Origin: Chondrosia reniformis
Lineage: Eukaryota > Porifera > Demospongiae > Chondrillida > Chondrillidae
NCBI GenBank assembly: GCA_947172415.1
Contig: OX359191.1
Coordinates: 1,798,001-1,862,000, forward strand
DNA: 64,000 bases
Reading direction: 5' to 3'
Shown piece by piece: positions 26,001 to 35,700 of this stretch (position 1 is the first letter of the stretch; the number at the start of each line of letters is the position of its first letter). The position numbers and the translations under genes were made by a program. The notes under the pieces were generated by a model, which was not told the DNA's origin, did not search any database, and saw only the letters and a list, made by a program, of their open reading frames with translations.

Positions 26001-26666
26001 ACCTGTTATGTTGTGAACAGACTGAAATCCAAGTCCAAAGCGTCCAACCTTCAGTACATCCTCCTCTTTCATACTCTGATGCATCTTACCAATGTTCCTC
26101 CAGTCCTCATCAGTAAACACACTGTCATTCCAGACCAGGAGGGCAGGTCCCTGGAATGGAGCTAAAGATGGCTTCCACAACCCTCCTGGGTCTATAGAGT
26201 GCTGACGATCATCAATACAGAACTTCACTCTACTTGCTTTGGCATCATCAGCATTCTGAATAAGTTCCTATACACATGGATAAACCTGATAACATAGAAA
26301 TGTCAATATTTCAAAGGATCTTTACTATACCAAAATGAATAAGAAGTACATAAACATAACTATCTTATGACAAATAACTCAAACAGACTATGTAGTTTAT
26401 GTTTATTCTAACAGCAGTAATTAAGGTTCATCTTTCAATATTTGAGATCTAAAAATGTAGAACAAGAAAATCAAGCCAAAAACGGTTTTTAAATGCTCGA
26501 AAACATCGAAAGATGAACTCTATAAAAGAATCTGCTTATACAGAACAGAACAGACCTTAAGTATTTGTCCTCCTTCTGTGTATCGTTGAAGTAAGTTCTT
26601 AAGAAACTCTGTGAGTGGTGGTTGTCTAGTTCCAAAATCGTCATCTTGGACCTTTCGAGCGCACAT
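10467..26666 (-). CDS. Giant sacsin-like protein fused to HEPN and PARP catalytic domains (two internal stops)
   Basis: Four exons: 26,666-26,556; 26,267-26,003; 24,252-11,320; 11,074-10,467. All junctions are GT-AG and the phases sum exactly to 4,639 codons including the terminal stop. Three sacsin-type repeats are visible, each opening with an HSP90-like ATPase N box: ELIQNADDAKAS (near residue 40), ELIQNADDAGAT (near 1,408) and EFIQNADDAGAS (near 2,423), followed by glycine motifs such as RFGLGF, RFGVGF and RFGIGF. Around residues 4,260-4,410 a HEPN domain begins EEARMWLMQALNDFKAAQ and contains CFLSHESVEKCLKALF. The last 200 residues are a PARP catalytic domain. No ubiquitin-like N-terminus or DnaJ domain is seen. 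Classical sacsin is about 4,580 residues and acts as a co-chaperone. In-frame TGA (23,906-23,908) and TAA (17,444-17,446) interrupt an otherwise open 12.9 kb exon. The locus could be a recent pseudogene, recoded, or affected by assembly error. Confidence 0.88.
17444..17446 (-). other. In-frame TAA stop in the giant exon
   Basis: The frame reads SGVG-stop-GQHENLCDRLSNIL and continues unchanged for another 2,040 codons. In the two other repeats of the protein, and in sacsins generally, this boundary is FGQxExL-like. The stop sits where the conserved Phe should be, immediately before the third ATPase module. Confidence 0.9.
23906..23908 (-). other. In-frame TGA stop in the giant exon
   Basis: The frame reads HVTTVELY-stop-QVHSSKSF and continues for about 2,150 codons. 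The second repeat of the same protein has NVNSIELLEK at the equivalent place, so the stop replaces one sense codon within a homologous block rather than marking a natural C-terminus. Confidence 0.9.
25232..25510 (-). mobile_element. tRNA-derived SINE, right copy, with inverted core
   Basis: The B-box half (GGGTTCGATTCCCTGCAATTGC, minus strand) is in the normal orientation. The segment holding the A box and CACTAATTAGTGAATGAAG is reversed relative to the left copy and to the third copy at 31,365. Here TAGCTCAGTGGC reads on the plus strand near 25,430. This breaks the internal promoter. Confidence 0.65.
25511..25950. mobile_element. MITE with long terminal inverted repeats, hAT-like
   Basis: It begins TAGTCTGGCTTGCTATCCCC and ends in the inverse (reverse complement TAGTCTTGCTTGCTATCCCC). 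The TIRs extend about 90 bases with mismatches. It is flanked by TGGCCACC on both sides (8 bases; 9 if the preceding T/C difference is a later mutation). The left paralogue has a single uninterrupted GCTGGCCACCATTATG at about 3,330-3,345, an exact empty site. The 8-base duplication suggests hAT. There is no transposase ORF. Confidence 0.8.
26429..26518. repeat. Small inverted repeat related to the 6,850 foldback
   Basis: GTTCATCTTTCAATATTTGAG at the left is mirrored by CTCGAAAACATCGAAAGATGAAC at the right. The arms match the 6,850-6,983 element, but the hammerhead-like middle is absent. It sits in intron 1 of the sacsin-PARP gene. Confidence 0.6.
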
Positions 26667-26690
26667 CTTCGCTGGTGTGGCTACACAACT

Positions 26691-28456
26691 GAAAATACAA
26701 ATTTTAATTTCTATACAGGTCTGTAACAAACATACGTACAGTCTTATGACGCATAGTCTAGATGACCTATGACAACAGACCTCTATTTTAAACCTTTCCC
26801 CTTTTAAATAATAAAAACAGAGCAAGCTAAGTAACTGTGACTACGAAAACTATACTCAAAATTAATCTCACCTCAGATAATTATGTTAGGTATAATATAG
26901 AATCAATAATCTTCTTCTCCACAGATGAAGCTGACTCGAGCTGAGTCACCTTGATTTGAAACAATAAAATATTCTCTGAAAGACGGATAAAGAAGTCCTT
27001 TGGTTCGCGGAAATGCCATACTTCCAAGAATTATATACAGCTATCCAGGAATGCAGCAGGCGGGAGTTCCCCTTGAGACGTATGGGCTAGCTAATAAGGT
27101 TTGCGATTGCGAGTTGCGAAGCGACTTAGTCATTTAAATAAATAAAAAGTTATACATACAGAACTGCCATAATGTTTCAAGTATTATAGGAAGTAACTTG
27201 TAGAAAAACAAAATATATACTTTATACAAAATCATAGTTCCAAAAACATGTCATATATATTTGTTTCTTTGTGCAAACTACATGGCAGCAAAATATAACT
27301 ACTTAGAAATTAAATTATATAGTGCAATACAAAACTTTCAAGCAAAAGAATTTTTAACCAAGGACCAGAGGAAACAGGTCTCTGAGTGTGAATAACAAGT
27401 GTTAGCTTGATATATAGCTGTCCATTTGGTGCATGGAGTTTCAGCACTAAATATATCCAAACTTCTAGCATATGTATGGTGATATTTCTTATCATCATTA
27501 TCCTAAATCTCATAATATATACTTTATGGATGTCTGTGAGTTTGACATGTCCATTTGTTGGAGTTTCAGCACTACATCCAGCATAGGAAGATAATGTATG
27601 TTGAGATATAATAGTATTTCTCTTCATCAAATATCCTAAATCTCATGGGAGACACTTTATGGAAGTCTGTGAGTGTGAATACCAAGTGTTAGTTTGATAG
27701 CTGTCCATTTGGTGGAATTTGAGTTCTATTACAGCTATATAGTAGATTGCCATATATGGTAACAGTTCATAACCACGTGCATTATCCATGTAGAATAAGA
27801 ATAACAGCCGCATAAGCAATTGAAATTGTCTTGAATATGTAGGAATTCATTATTAGCCATTTTACAGAGTCACAGAACTAGATGCTACATATATACATTA
27901 AAATACTGGTATATATTTGAATGTAAGGTGAGAGATATGTATATAGGAAATTAATGTATGGTGATCATGTGATTAGGGCAAATATTTCAGAATCTCTTCA
28001 TCAAATATATATCCTAAATCTTTCTAAAGCATATACTTTAAGTCTGTGAGTGTATATATATAAATTATACGTATATATATACCAAATGTTAGCTTGACAG
28101 CTGCATGTCCATTTGAAGGGTTTTCAGCACTAAATACACTAGAATAGGAAGATAATGTATTTTGAGATAGGGCAAATATTTCTTTTCATCAGTATCCTAT
28201 AAATCTCATAATTTAAAAATATACTTTATGGATGTCTGTGAGTGTAAATACAAAGATTTGGTAGAGTTTCAGCACTGAATATACCCAAAATTCTAGAATA
28301 TATAATTTAATTAATACATATATATATGTTCAGAAGATGGACAACGTATATATACCAGGATGTATTGTAATGTAAGGATTACAAATAACAGCAAGTATCG
28401 TACTGTATATATAATATTAGAAATATTGTTTCTCTGGCAGAAGCTTACTTTATGAG
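26691..28456. other. Intergenic region upstream of the sacsin-PARP gene
   Basis: No supported coding exon. A short GC-richer stretch near 26,920-27,110 may include the promoter or 5' UTR of the minus-strand gene. The rest is AT-rich and dominated by the repeat block described at 27,370-28,285. Confidence 0.5.
27370..28285. repeat. Degenerate ~110-bp repeat block, about five units
   Basis: Units share the phrases CTAAATCTCAT, ACTTTATGGATGTCTGTGAG, ACCAAGTGTTAGCTTGATAG, CTGTCCATTTGG and AGTTTCAGCACTAAATA. They recur near 27,370, 27,500, 27,645, 28,015 and 28,195 with differing spacing. Spacer phrases (GATAATGTATGTTGAGATA; GGGCAAATATTTC) also recur. It is non-coding. Confidence 0.7.
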
Positions 28457-28985
28457 CTACATAGTTTGGGGTAGTTTCTCCAACATTTCTGAAGCTTGCC
28501 TGCTCACAAACGTCTCTCTAGTCTCTTCTCCACAACTAGAACTATCTTTTGGTTGGATGTTCAATATTGTGTCCAATAGCTCCTTTGCAGTCTTACTTTG
28601 GTAACTGTAAGCACATATATATATATACATCATGTGATAGAGGCCAGTGATGCAATGTCATGAGATGTATATATCAAGTTTACTATAGAGCTGCTACATT
28701 TTCACTATTGTCTATCATTTCACGGCTAAAAGAGCCATATTTGCTATTCAGTTATTAATGATTAATTTATATTATACAAAATACATATAAACCAGATATA
28801 TATGTATATAAACAAAGTTATAATCATACATACATTCAATTTCATTATAAGTCCTACCCAGCCTAGAAATCTGGTGCTAGTTTAAATTCAGATCTTACAC
28901 TTACGTAATGTCAGCATTTTGGATGCATTCCAAATATCTGTGGAGTATCATTGAGTGGCAGTGTATCAATGCAGTCCAGGTACAA
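28457..28985 (-). pseudogene. Dynein heavy-chain exon relics
   Basis: Exon a (about 28,985-28,905) encodes YLDCIDTLPLNDTPQIFGMHP, then one extra A shifts the frame before NADIT. Its donor is GTAAGTG. Exon b (28,604-28,457) continues in the correct phase: [20 protein letters not shown], then [20 protein letters not shown] and a stop. These are the hallmark dynein heavy-chain C-terminal segments (SLP...D.PEIFGMHxNA..., then LL.TIL..QP, then ML.KLP). The frameshift, early stop and lack of neighbouring exons make this a dead fragment of a duplicated gene. Confidence 0.75.
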
Positions 28986-28989
28986 ACAG

Positions 28990-30027
28990 TACAGTCAATA
29001 GTGTTACTGCTTGTATAATGTGCATGATGTCATCCCTGCATCTTAGACAATCAAATTGTTATAATATAAGAGCTTGAGGGGTTAATTGGTATAATATAAT
29101 CATTTGTCTACAACTGGTTTCACAGTTTTAATAGTGCTACATTGTGTTTGTATAAGCACCTATCATTATTTCTAATTTAAAAATGAATATATTATGTAGG
29201 TTGGTATTTGCTCTCTATAAATAAACATTGATAACCAGCTTGGTGTTATGAATGCATATTGACATAATATGCATATTGGCTATACTCCCAGCCACATGCA
29301 TGTTGGTATATGTATAATCATTAAATGCCCTTGTTTAGTGTTAATTTGAAATTGCATGACATGTGAAATTTCCCGTTATATATGTATTTACATATGTATC
29401 CCGAAGTAGACGAAGCTGAAAAGTGGTACCGGTTCTCGCTTCTACAAAAGAATACTGGCAGCTCGGAAAATTTGCAATAGTTTCGTTTAACAATTAGTCC
29501 AAAAGTTTATATAGTTTTTAGTTATGGCTGGCGAAGAATAAGAAGAATATGAAGAAGACGAAAATGGAAATTTTTAAAGTTTATTATCGGGACATAATCG
29601 CTTGCCTTGAAGGTCTATTTAGAGTATGTAGATTGTATAGTATTTAGCTATACATAGCCTTGTTTTGTCGATTTTCGGTCTATTTCGGGATTTTGCTCCT
29701 ATACCGATGTATGGGGAAAACGAAAAAACGCGTCATCCCTACAAAGGGAGTACTACCGTACTCCTGATAATCATTCTCAAACATGTACAATAACTGTTGT
29801 GAGGGGTTTTATTATAAGAATTTTTGAGTTGTAAATTCGTGTAGCTATATAAATATTTTATGAATTTGAAACATAAAAAGTCATATGTATTAAAGCATTA
29901 CATGTTGTTTAGAATCTGTAGGCATGCAATGTATTTTCTATACTGAACTGGGGAAAAAAAATCGACAGAGACAAACAAGTGATGTCAGCATATATTAAAT
30001 GGCGCCCCCCGCGTCCCGACCGTTGTT
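28990..30027. other. AT-rich non-coding stretch
   Basis: No gene is recognised. It contains scattered short TATA-rich tracts and no clear terminal inverted repeats. Confidence 0.5.
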
Positions 30028-30177
30028 TATATAAACCAGGTGCGCTCACTTCCGCAGTTAAGGTTTTCTACACGTACCAGTCATCGCGCAGTTGTAGGTC
30101 ATCTCGACCATTTTTCAATAATCTCTAATTCTGAATCACTATACACCTGTACGTTCAGAAAGGCTTATATGTGAAAG
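30028..30177 (+). promoter_or_regulatory. Probable TATA box and non-coding first exon of the M13 gene
   Basis: TATATAAA at 30,028-30,035 lies in a locally GC-rich patch. Transcription would start near 30,060. A good donor (GTGAAAG then GTGAGC) follows at 30,178. The coding exon of the M13 gene begins with its ATG immediately after an acceptor (ACACAG, 32,746), so an upstream 5' UTR exon is required. This is the best candidate I see; it is inferred. Confidence 0.45.
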
Positions 30178-30284
30178 GTGAGCTGCATGCACGAGTAGGG
30201 TATGAGTAATTTTCCAGGTGTTATACTGTTGCGAACACTGCAATCTCTACTTCCAACCATTTAACTTATACCTTCCCCCTTTAT

Positions 30285-30531
30285 CAGGCCCGTACGCAGG
30301 AGGTTCGAAGGAAACCCCCACTCGCCTATAGGAGTCCTAGCTGAGCGGCAACTTATCCCGGTAGCCTTAATTAGCTGCTAGCTATCTATAGCCAGCGCGA
30401 GCTATATAGACCTTCTTGTGCACGCCAGAAATTTGTGCGAAACACTTCACGTGTGGCGCATCACATGCTATGCTGTATGTTGATTTACACTTTGAGAACA
30501 GAAGACCCGGCCGGAGCTGCGTACGGGCTTG
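30285..30531. mobile_element. Short MITE with 15-bp TIRs and TTTAT duplication
   Basis: The left end is CAGGCCCGTACGCAGG; the right end inverts to CAAGCCCGTACGCAGC. TTTAT occurs immediately outside both ends (30,280-30,284 and 30,532-30,536). The length is 247 bases and no ORF is present. Confidence 0.6.
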
Positions 30532-31364
30532 TTTATATTAGCGTTTTAAAAGTTTCTTTGTGATATATATATAGAACTCGAAATGTTTTCATAACGAAAC
30601 TTTTTGCATGCATTCAAAGAGAGAGGGATATGCAAAAAAGATTATACAGAAAAGACCCGATCTTGGTATTTTCAGCACTAACAGCGCATTCAGACTAAGT
30701 GTTGTCTGTTCCCTAGTTAATGACGATTTAGAGTATATTTGCCATGTTTTCCTGTGTCTTGTTCCTATCACTTATCGCTTTCAAATGTGAGGCATTTATA
30801 AAGTGACATAACTTTTGGGAACTATATGCCTATAGAAGTTCGCATACCCTATTTGCATGAAATAAGAACAAGTATTTCGAGTATATATTTTGAGTTAAAA
30901 TATGGAGACCAGATAAAAAATGACTGAAAACTAATGAAATTTTTGCTCACATTAATAGTGGTCCAATTATAATGGATGACCTGTTCAATGTTTTCCAACC
31001 ACTAAATTAATTATGCATAGCCTATAACAACATATAGTGCATGTGTGTATATATCCATAGATATATCCATAGATTATATAATCTATGATCTAAGCAATTA
31101 GTCTCTAAGGAAATATGAGCTCACATAGGGTTAAGTAATTGTCAAGTGCAAGAGTGGAAAATCAATGGTGTACAGCTATGCTGGCACTGCAAGTATTCAG
31201 AGATAAGTATATACTTGATATATATAGCTCTTACCAATGTAATACATTGGGAAAACGTTTCTATATAGTAGCCTTGGTGAATAAAAGCTCATCAAAGATT
31301 CCAGATTGAGTGGTTCTGCAATATGTTGAATCAGTACCTATATTGAATTTATATACATATATCT

Positions 31365-31590
31365 ATAATATGATAATCAAACCACCACTTATTTTCAAAT
31401 ATCAAAGAGACTGCTGGGATTCTGTTACTGAGCTACAATTGCCATAACAATGCTCCCTCTATGTTTCCCTGTTACATATACTAACTACAAAGATGCAATA
31501 TACTAATTAGTGATGATTCATTCAGGCTCTTTATCAATCTAATAATCAAGAGCCAGCCCATTTTATGTGCTTGGGAGGGTCATCTTAGCT
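31365..31590 (-). mobile_element. tRNA-derived SINE, third (degenerate) copy
   Basis: Shares with the other copies the GATAATCAAACCAC end, the A-box remnant (TGTAGCTCAGTAAC on the minus strand), the ACTAATTAGTGATGATTCATT core and the CAGCCCATTT...GGGAGGGTCATCTTA tail. The B-box region is largely lost. Its core orientation agrees with the left copy. Confidence 0.6.
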
Positions 31591-31648
31591 CATATATCAT
31601 TAAGTAAACACAAGCTGTCATTTAACACTTGTACTTGGTATTTTATAT

Positions 31649-32506
31649 GGGCCAGGATAAACGGCGGAATGGCGGAAACGGCGGAAACGAACCCTTGCAA
31701 ATGGCGATCTCGATTCAGAAGACGTTTTGCTTAGCTGCTTCCCGTTCCCCACTACGAGGCAATGTGAAACGGCCGAAACAATCGAAGCTCATATAAGTCA
31801 GGAAAACGATTTTTCGAACGAATCTTATTAATTTTGTGCCTTATGTTATATTAAGCAAATAAAGCCCACTGGCAAAAACTAAGTATTAGTACTAGTGTCA
31901 CTGAATTAATATTTTGAGTTAGCTGCTAAAGAGGCCTTTGAAAATAGGTAGTACACACACTGTTCAAACTCTAATTCCAAGGTTCTGAAAGAGAAATATC
32001 TTGTGCTCTGGTTGTAACATAGGTAGCAGTTCTGTGGGAATAATGATATCATTGCCAGATAAGGTAGGCCAGTTGGATCGCAGACAAGGCAAGTAAACGT
32101 GGTAATAGGCATTACCAACTCTATTTGTTGGCATCCCAGTGATGGGGCTGTTGAACATTCGCTGTTCTACGTGTTGGATGGCCATGTTATAGGGCGGGTC
32201 AGCATAATCACCAGAAGGTTTCCTGGGAAATCTCTGGTGGCATCCTGCATACGTGCATGGTGCGAAAATTTGTGGTACCGCACTGTACGATCAAAAAATA
32301 ATAAGATTCGTACGAAAAATCGTAGTTTAACCTACGTTAATTTTTCCTGACTTATGAGCTTCGATTGTTTCGGCCGTTTCACATTGCCTCGTAGAGGGGA
32401 ACGAGAAGCGGCTGAGCAAAACGACTTCTGAATCGAGATCGCCATTTGCAAGGGTTCGTTTCCGCCGTTTCCGCCATTTCCGCCATTCCGCCGTTTATCC
32501 TGGCCC
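31649..32506. mobile_element. Foldback / Mutator-like non-autonomous element with captured coding fragment
   Basis: TIRs of about 158-166 bases (31,649-31,806 and 32,341-32,506) start GGGCCAGGATAAACGGCGGA. The right arm has one extra GGCGGAAAT unit. A perfect 9-base duplication, ATTTTATAT, flanks it (31,640-31,648 and 32,507-32,515). Long TIRs plus a 9-base duplication fit Mutator-like elements. The centre is open on the minus strand from about 32,284 to 31,964, including CTYAGCHQRFPRK, YADPPYNMAIQHVEQRMF and NAYYHVYLPCLRSNWP. This looks like a piece of a real protein (Cys/His-bearing, possibly from a transposon), but I do not recognise the family. Confidence 0.8.
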
Positions 32507-32746
32507 ATTTTATATAATATGTGTTGTTTGTGTAGCTCTGGCTCAGTCATTCCTACTTACAAAGTAATGGTAGTATAGATAATCTGTGGTTACTATTGTA
32601 TTAACCTATGTGAGCTTGTAAAATCTCTACATGTTAATCGTTCACACTTTTTTAATTGGACCAATAGTATCTCTGATTAAACATATAGATGTTTTTATTT
32701 AACTTGCTCTTTTTATGTTGAAACCTTCTTCTGTCTCCATACACAG

Positions 32747-35700
32747 ATGAGCAGTGAAAAAGATAAAGAAGCCTTTGATATGTCCAATCCAGGAAGCCAT
32801 GAAGAGGGTGTAGCAGAAAAGAAATCTAATAAAAGAGGCACCTGCCTATGTTGCTTTGCAATCATTGTAATTGGACTAGTTATCTTAATTCTTCTGGCAG
32901 CCTTGGCCGTCTTCATTGCACTTTATGTGCTCGAGAGGAGGGAAAACGATGAACAGGCCCAAACCTGTACTAATGAAGCATGTGTCTCTCTCTCTTCAGC
33001 TATTCTCTCAAATATGGATGAAACTGCAAATCCTTGTGAAGATTTTTATCAATTCTCATGTGGTGGATGGGATGCAAGAACAAGAATTCCAGAAGGTTTA
33101 AAAACAGATACTGTAAAACCATCAATTTTAGCGCACCATTAATGTTAGCGAAACTAGCGATGCGATATCATTCGTGATCACTAAAATATTTATTATTATT
33201 ACGCATGCGCAGTAGTGTGCCACATTGTGCAAAATGGCATCCTCCCTATACAGCAGGTTGCAGAAAGGAAAATACTTGTCCCCTTTTGCTGCCAAGTTGT
33301 GATGACCCATGTACTAGTACTTCTGTGGCAAATGGGAGCGTGGAGCAAGGACTTCCAACAAAATGTTAACGCTAAACTTAATGGACACTAATAAGTCATA
33401 TTATGGTAAAAACGCTAAATGTAATGGACGTTAATAGTAATGACTAGTACTGCTGTGGCAAATCGGAGTGTGGAGCAAGGACTTCAAACAAAATGTTAAC
33501 GATAAACTTAATGGATACTAATAAGTCATACTGTATATGGTAAAAAACACTAAATGACTAAATGTAATGGACGTTAATAGTAATAGCTTTACAGTAGAAT
33601 TAGAGGTATATAATACATTGGTATATATACCTTTTTATGATATTGGCAGTTACAAATCACATGGTTGGAGATGTTTATGTCTGTCAAGAAAATGACCATC
33701 CGATGCAAATAATTTTGTAATGATTAAATCTCTGTTTAAGTGTGCTGGTGCACTTTCTGTGATCGTAATTGATTTGGGAAAACAGTGGAACCTCCATATA
33801 AAGGACACATTGGAACAATAGGGTTTATCTGTTATATATGTATGTAGTATGATTTAATGTCCACTATTTGCAAATGGTGTTTGTCCACTGTTCAGAGTGT
33901 CTGTTAATTGGAGGTTCCACTGTACTCACATATAGTTAACTGCATATACGATAATCACAAAACTATGAGCTGTGATATACATATATTAATTTGTAGGCGA
34001 AGGACGCTGGTCCACATTTGGAGAGTTGGATGAAAGTAACCAAATTATAATATCAAAATTACTTGAATCTGATGTGGATAGTTCGTCAACTGCTGTTCAA
34101 AAAGCTCAATCTTTTTACAGTTCCTGTATTGATGTTACAGATATTGAAATGAAAGGTATGTATTGTATATATGTACAAGTTAAAGCCCGGAGGTGGAGAT
34201 GATAGCAAGAATATAATATGAGGCAAAGCCAAGGCTGAATAATTATATTCTGACAGATGTCCGAGTTCATGGGCTATAATTATAAACTCGTTTATACTTT
34301 GTTATCCATAGCTACGTATCAATTGATTTTCAATGATGCAATGCAACTGATTGAATATAGTACTTTTTGGGTCGATTGTCCAGACCGGACATTGTAATCA
34401 GTAATCGGTTAGCACTTGCGACTACCATTTGAATAAACATTCCCACTAGAATAATGTCACCATACATGTGGTGATAACCTTTTACGATTACTGATTGCAA
34501 CGCCGGGTCTGGACAACCAACCCATACTATTAGCTTTGTGCACTGTTAAAGGTGACTAATGAACCAATCAGATAATATATCCAGAATGTATCTCACCATT
34601 AACCAGTACCATGGCAACGGTGACCTACATTAAAATTAAACAACTATACAGGATTTCTTATAATTCTATACATATTAAAAGAATCCTTTATAGTTAAATA
34701 TAATATATATATGTGAGCGCCACCAGTAGAAATCACAGAAAATGGCCCCCAACAGAAACCGACTTTTTCTTAGCAAATGTCTTTATGGCCCTTAGAGAAC
34801 GTTTGTACCAAATTTGAACGAAATCTCTTTTTTTACAAAGGAGATATGGTCGATTAAAATTATCGTACCGTATACATTTTACCGTATTAAAATATATGAC
34901 GGCCATTTTTCCATAAATACCTGAGGCCATTTTCTGCGATTTCTACTGGCGGTGCTCACATATGTATAATGTGTGTAACATGTAATGTGTATTATGGATA
35001 TACTTTGGATATATAAATGCACTCTCCCATTTTATTGCATATATATGAAATATCTTTCACTATAGGAGTACAACCCATGATTAATCACCTGTCATCACTG
35101 GGAGGGTGGAAATTGGCTAACATAAATAGTAGTAATGGTGGTGAAGCAACTGTATGGAACTTTTCAAAACTAGCTGAGGTTGAGCGTTACGCTGGTCCTT
35201 TCTTTGATCTAACTGTTACAGCTGATCTTTTGGAGTCCTCAAAGCAAACCATACTGGTATAGGCATATGTACATATATACCAATCTGTACAAATCCATGC
35301 AGATAAACTCCAAATTGGAACCAGTATATTATACTATGAGCTTATGCATTCTCCATATTGACCTCTTTTAATTATTTTATACAGCTGTATCAATCAGGAC
35401 TATCTCTTGGAATTCCATTCTTTTATAGGCCAGAAGTAAGAAATCAAATTTACAGACTTTATTTGTGTGTATATATTGGTTAACTTTATGCATGCATACT
35501 CCTGATGAGAGTTACTTATATATATATATTATACGTACATATACATTTTAAGCGTTCTACGTATTTTACTACATTTTGCATAACTGCAGTTATGTATATA
35601 TGCACACATATGTATGTCCATATATATGTATGTACATACATCTATACCATGTATTGCACTCCATCTATTTATGTACGTACATACACAATTAAATCCCTAC

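Larger units (their letters stand above)
24540..26690. repeat. Right copy of a segmental duplication (pairs with about 2,370-4,290)
   Basis: Contains, in the same order as the left locus: about two degenerate minisatellite units (GATACACTGGGGGG, then GGATATGCTGGG), the GTTTTGTAGTATG flank, dispersed repeat 1 (24,985-25,135), the SINE, and exons 2 and 1 of the sacsin-like gene. Similarity ends just upstream of exon 1 at the shared TTGTGTAG (minus strand). The copies differ by the minisatellite expansion on the left, a MITE on the right (25,511-25,950), an inverted SINE core and an 18-base exon deletion. Confidence 0.85.
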
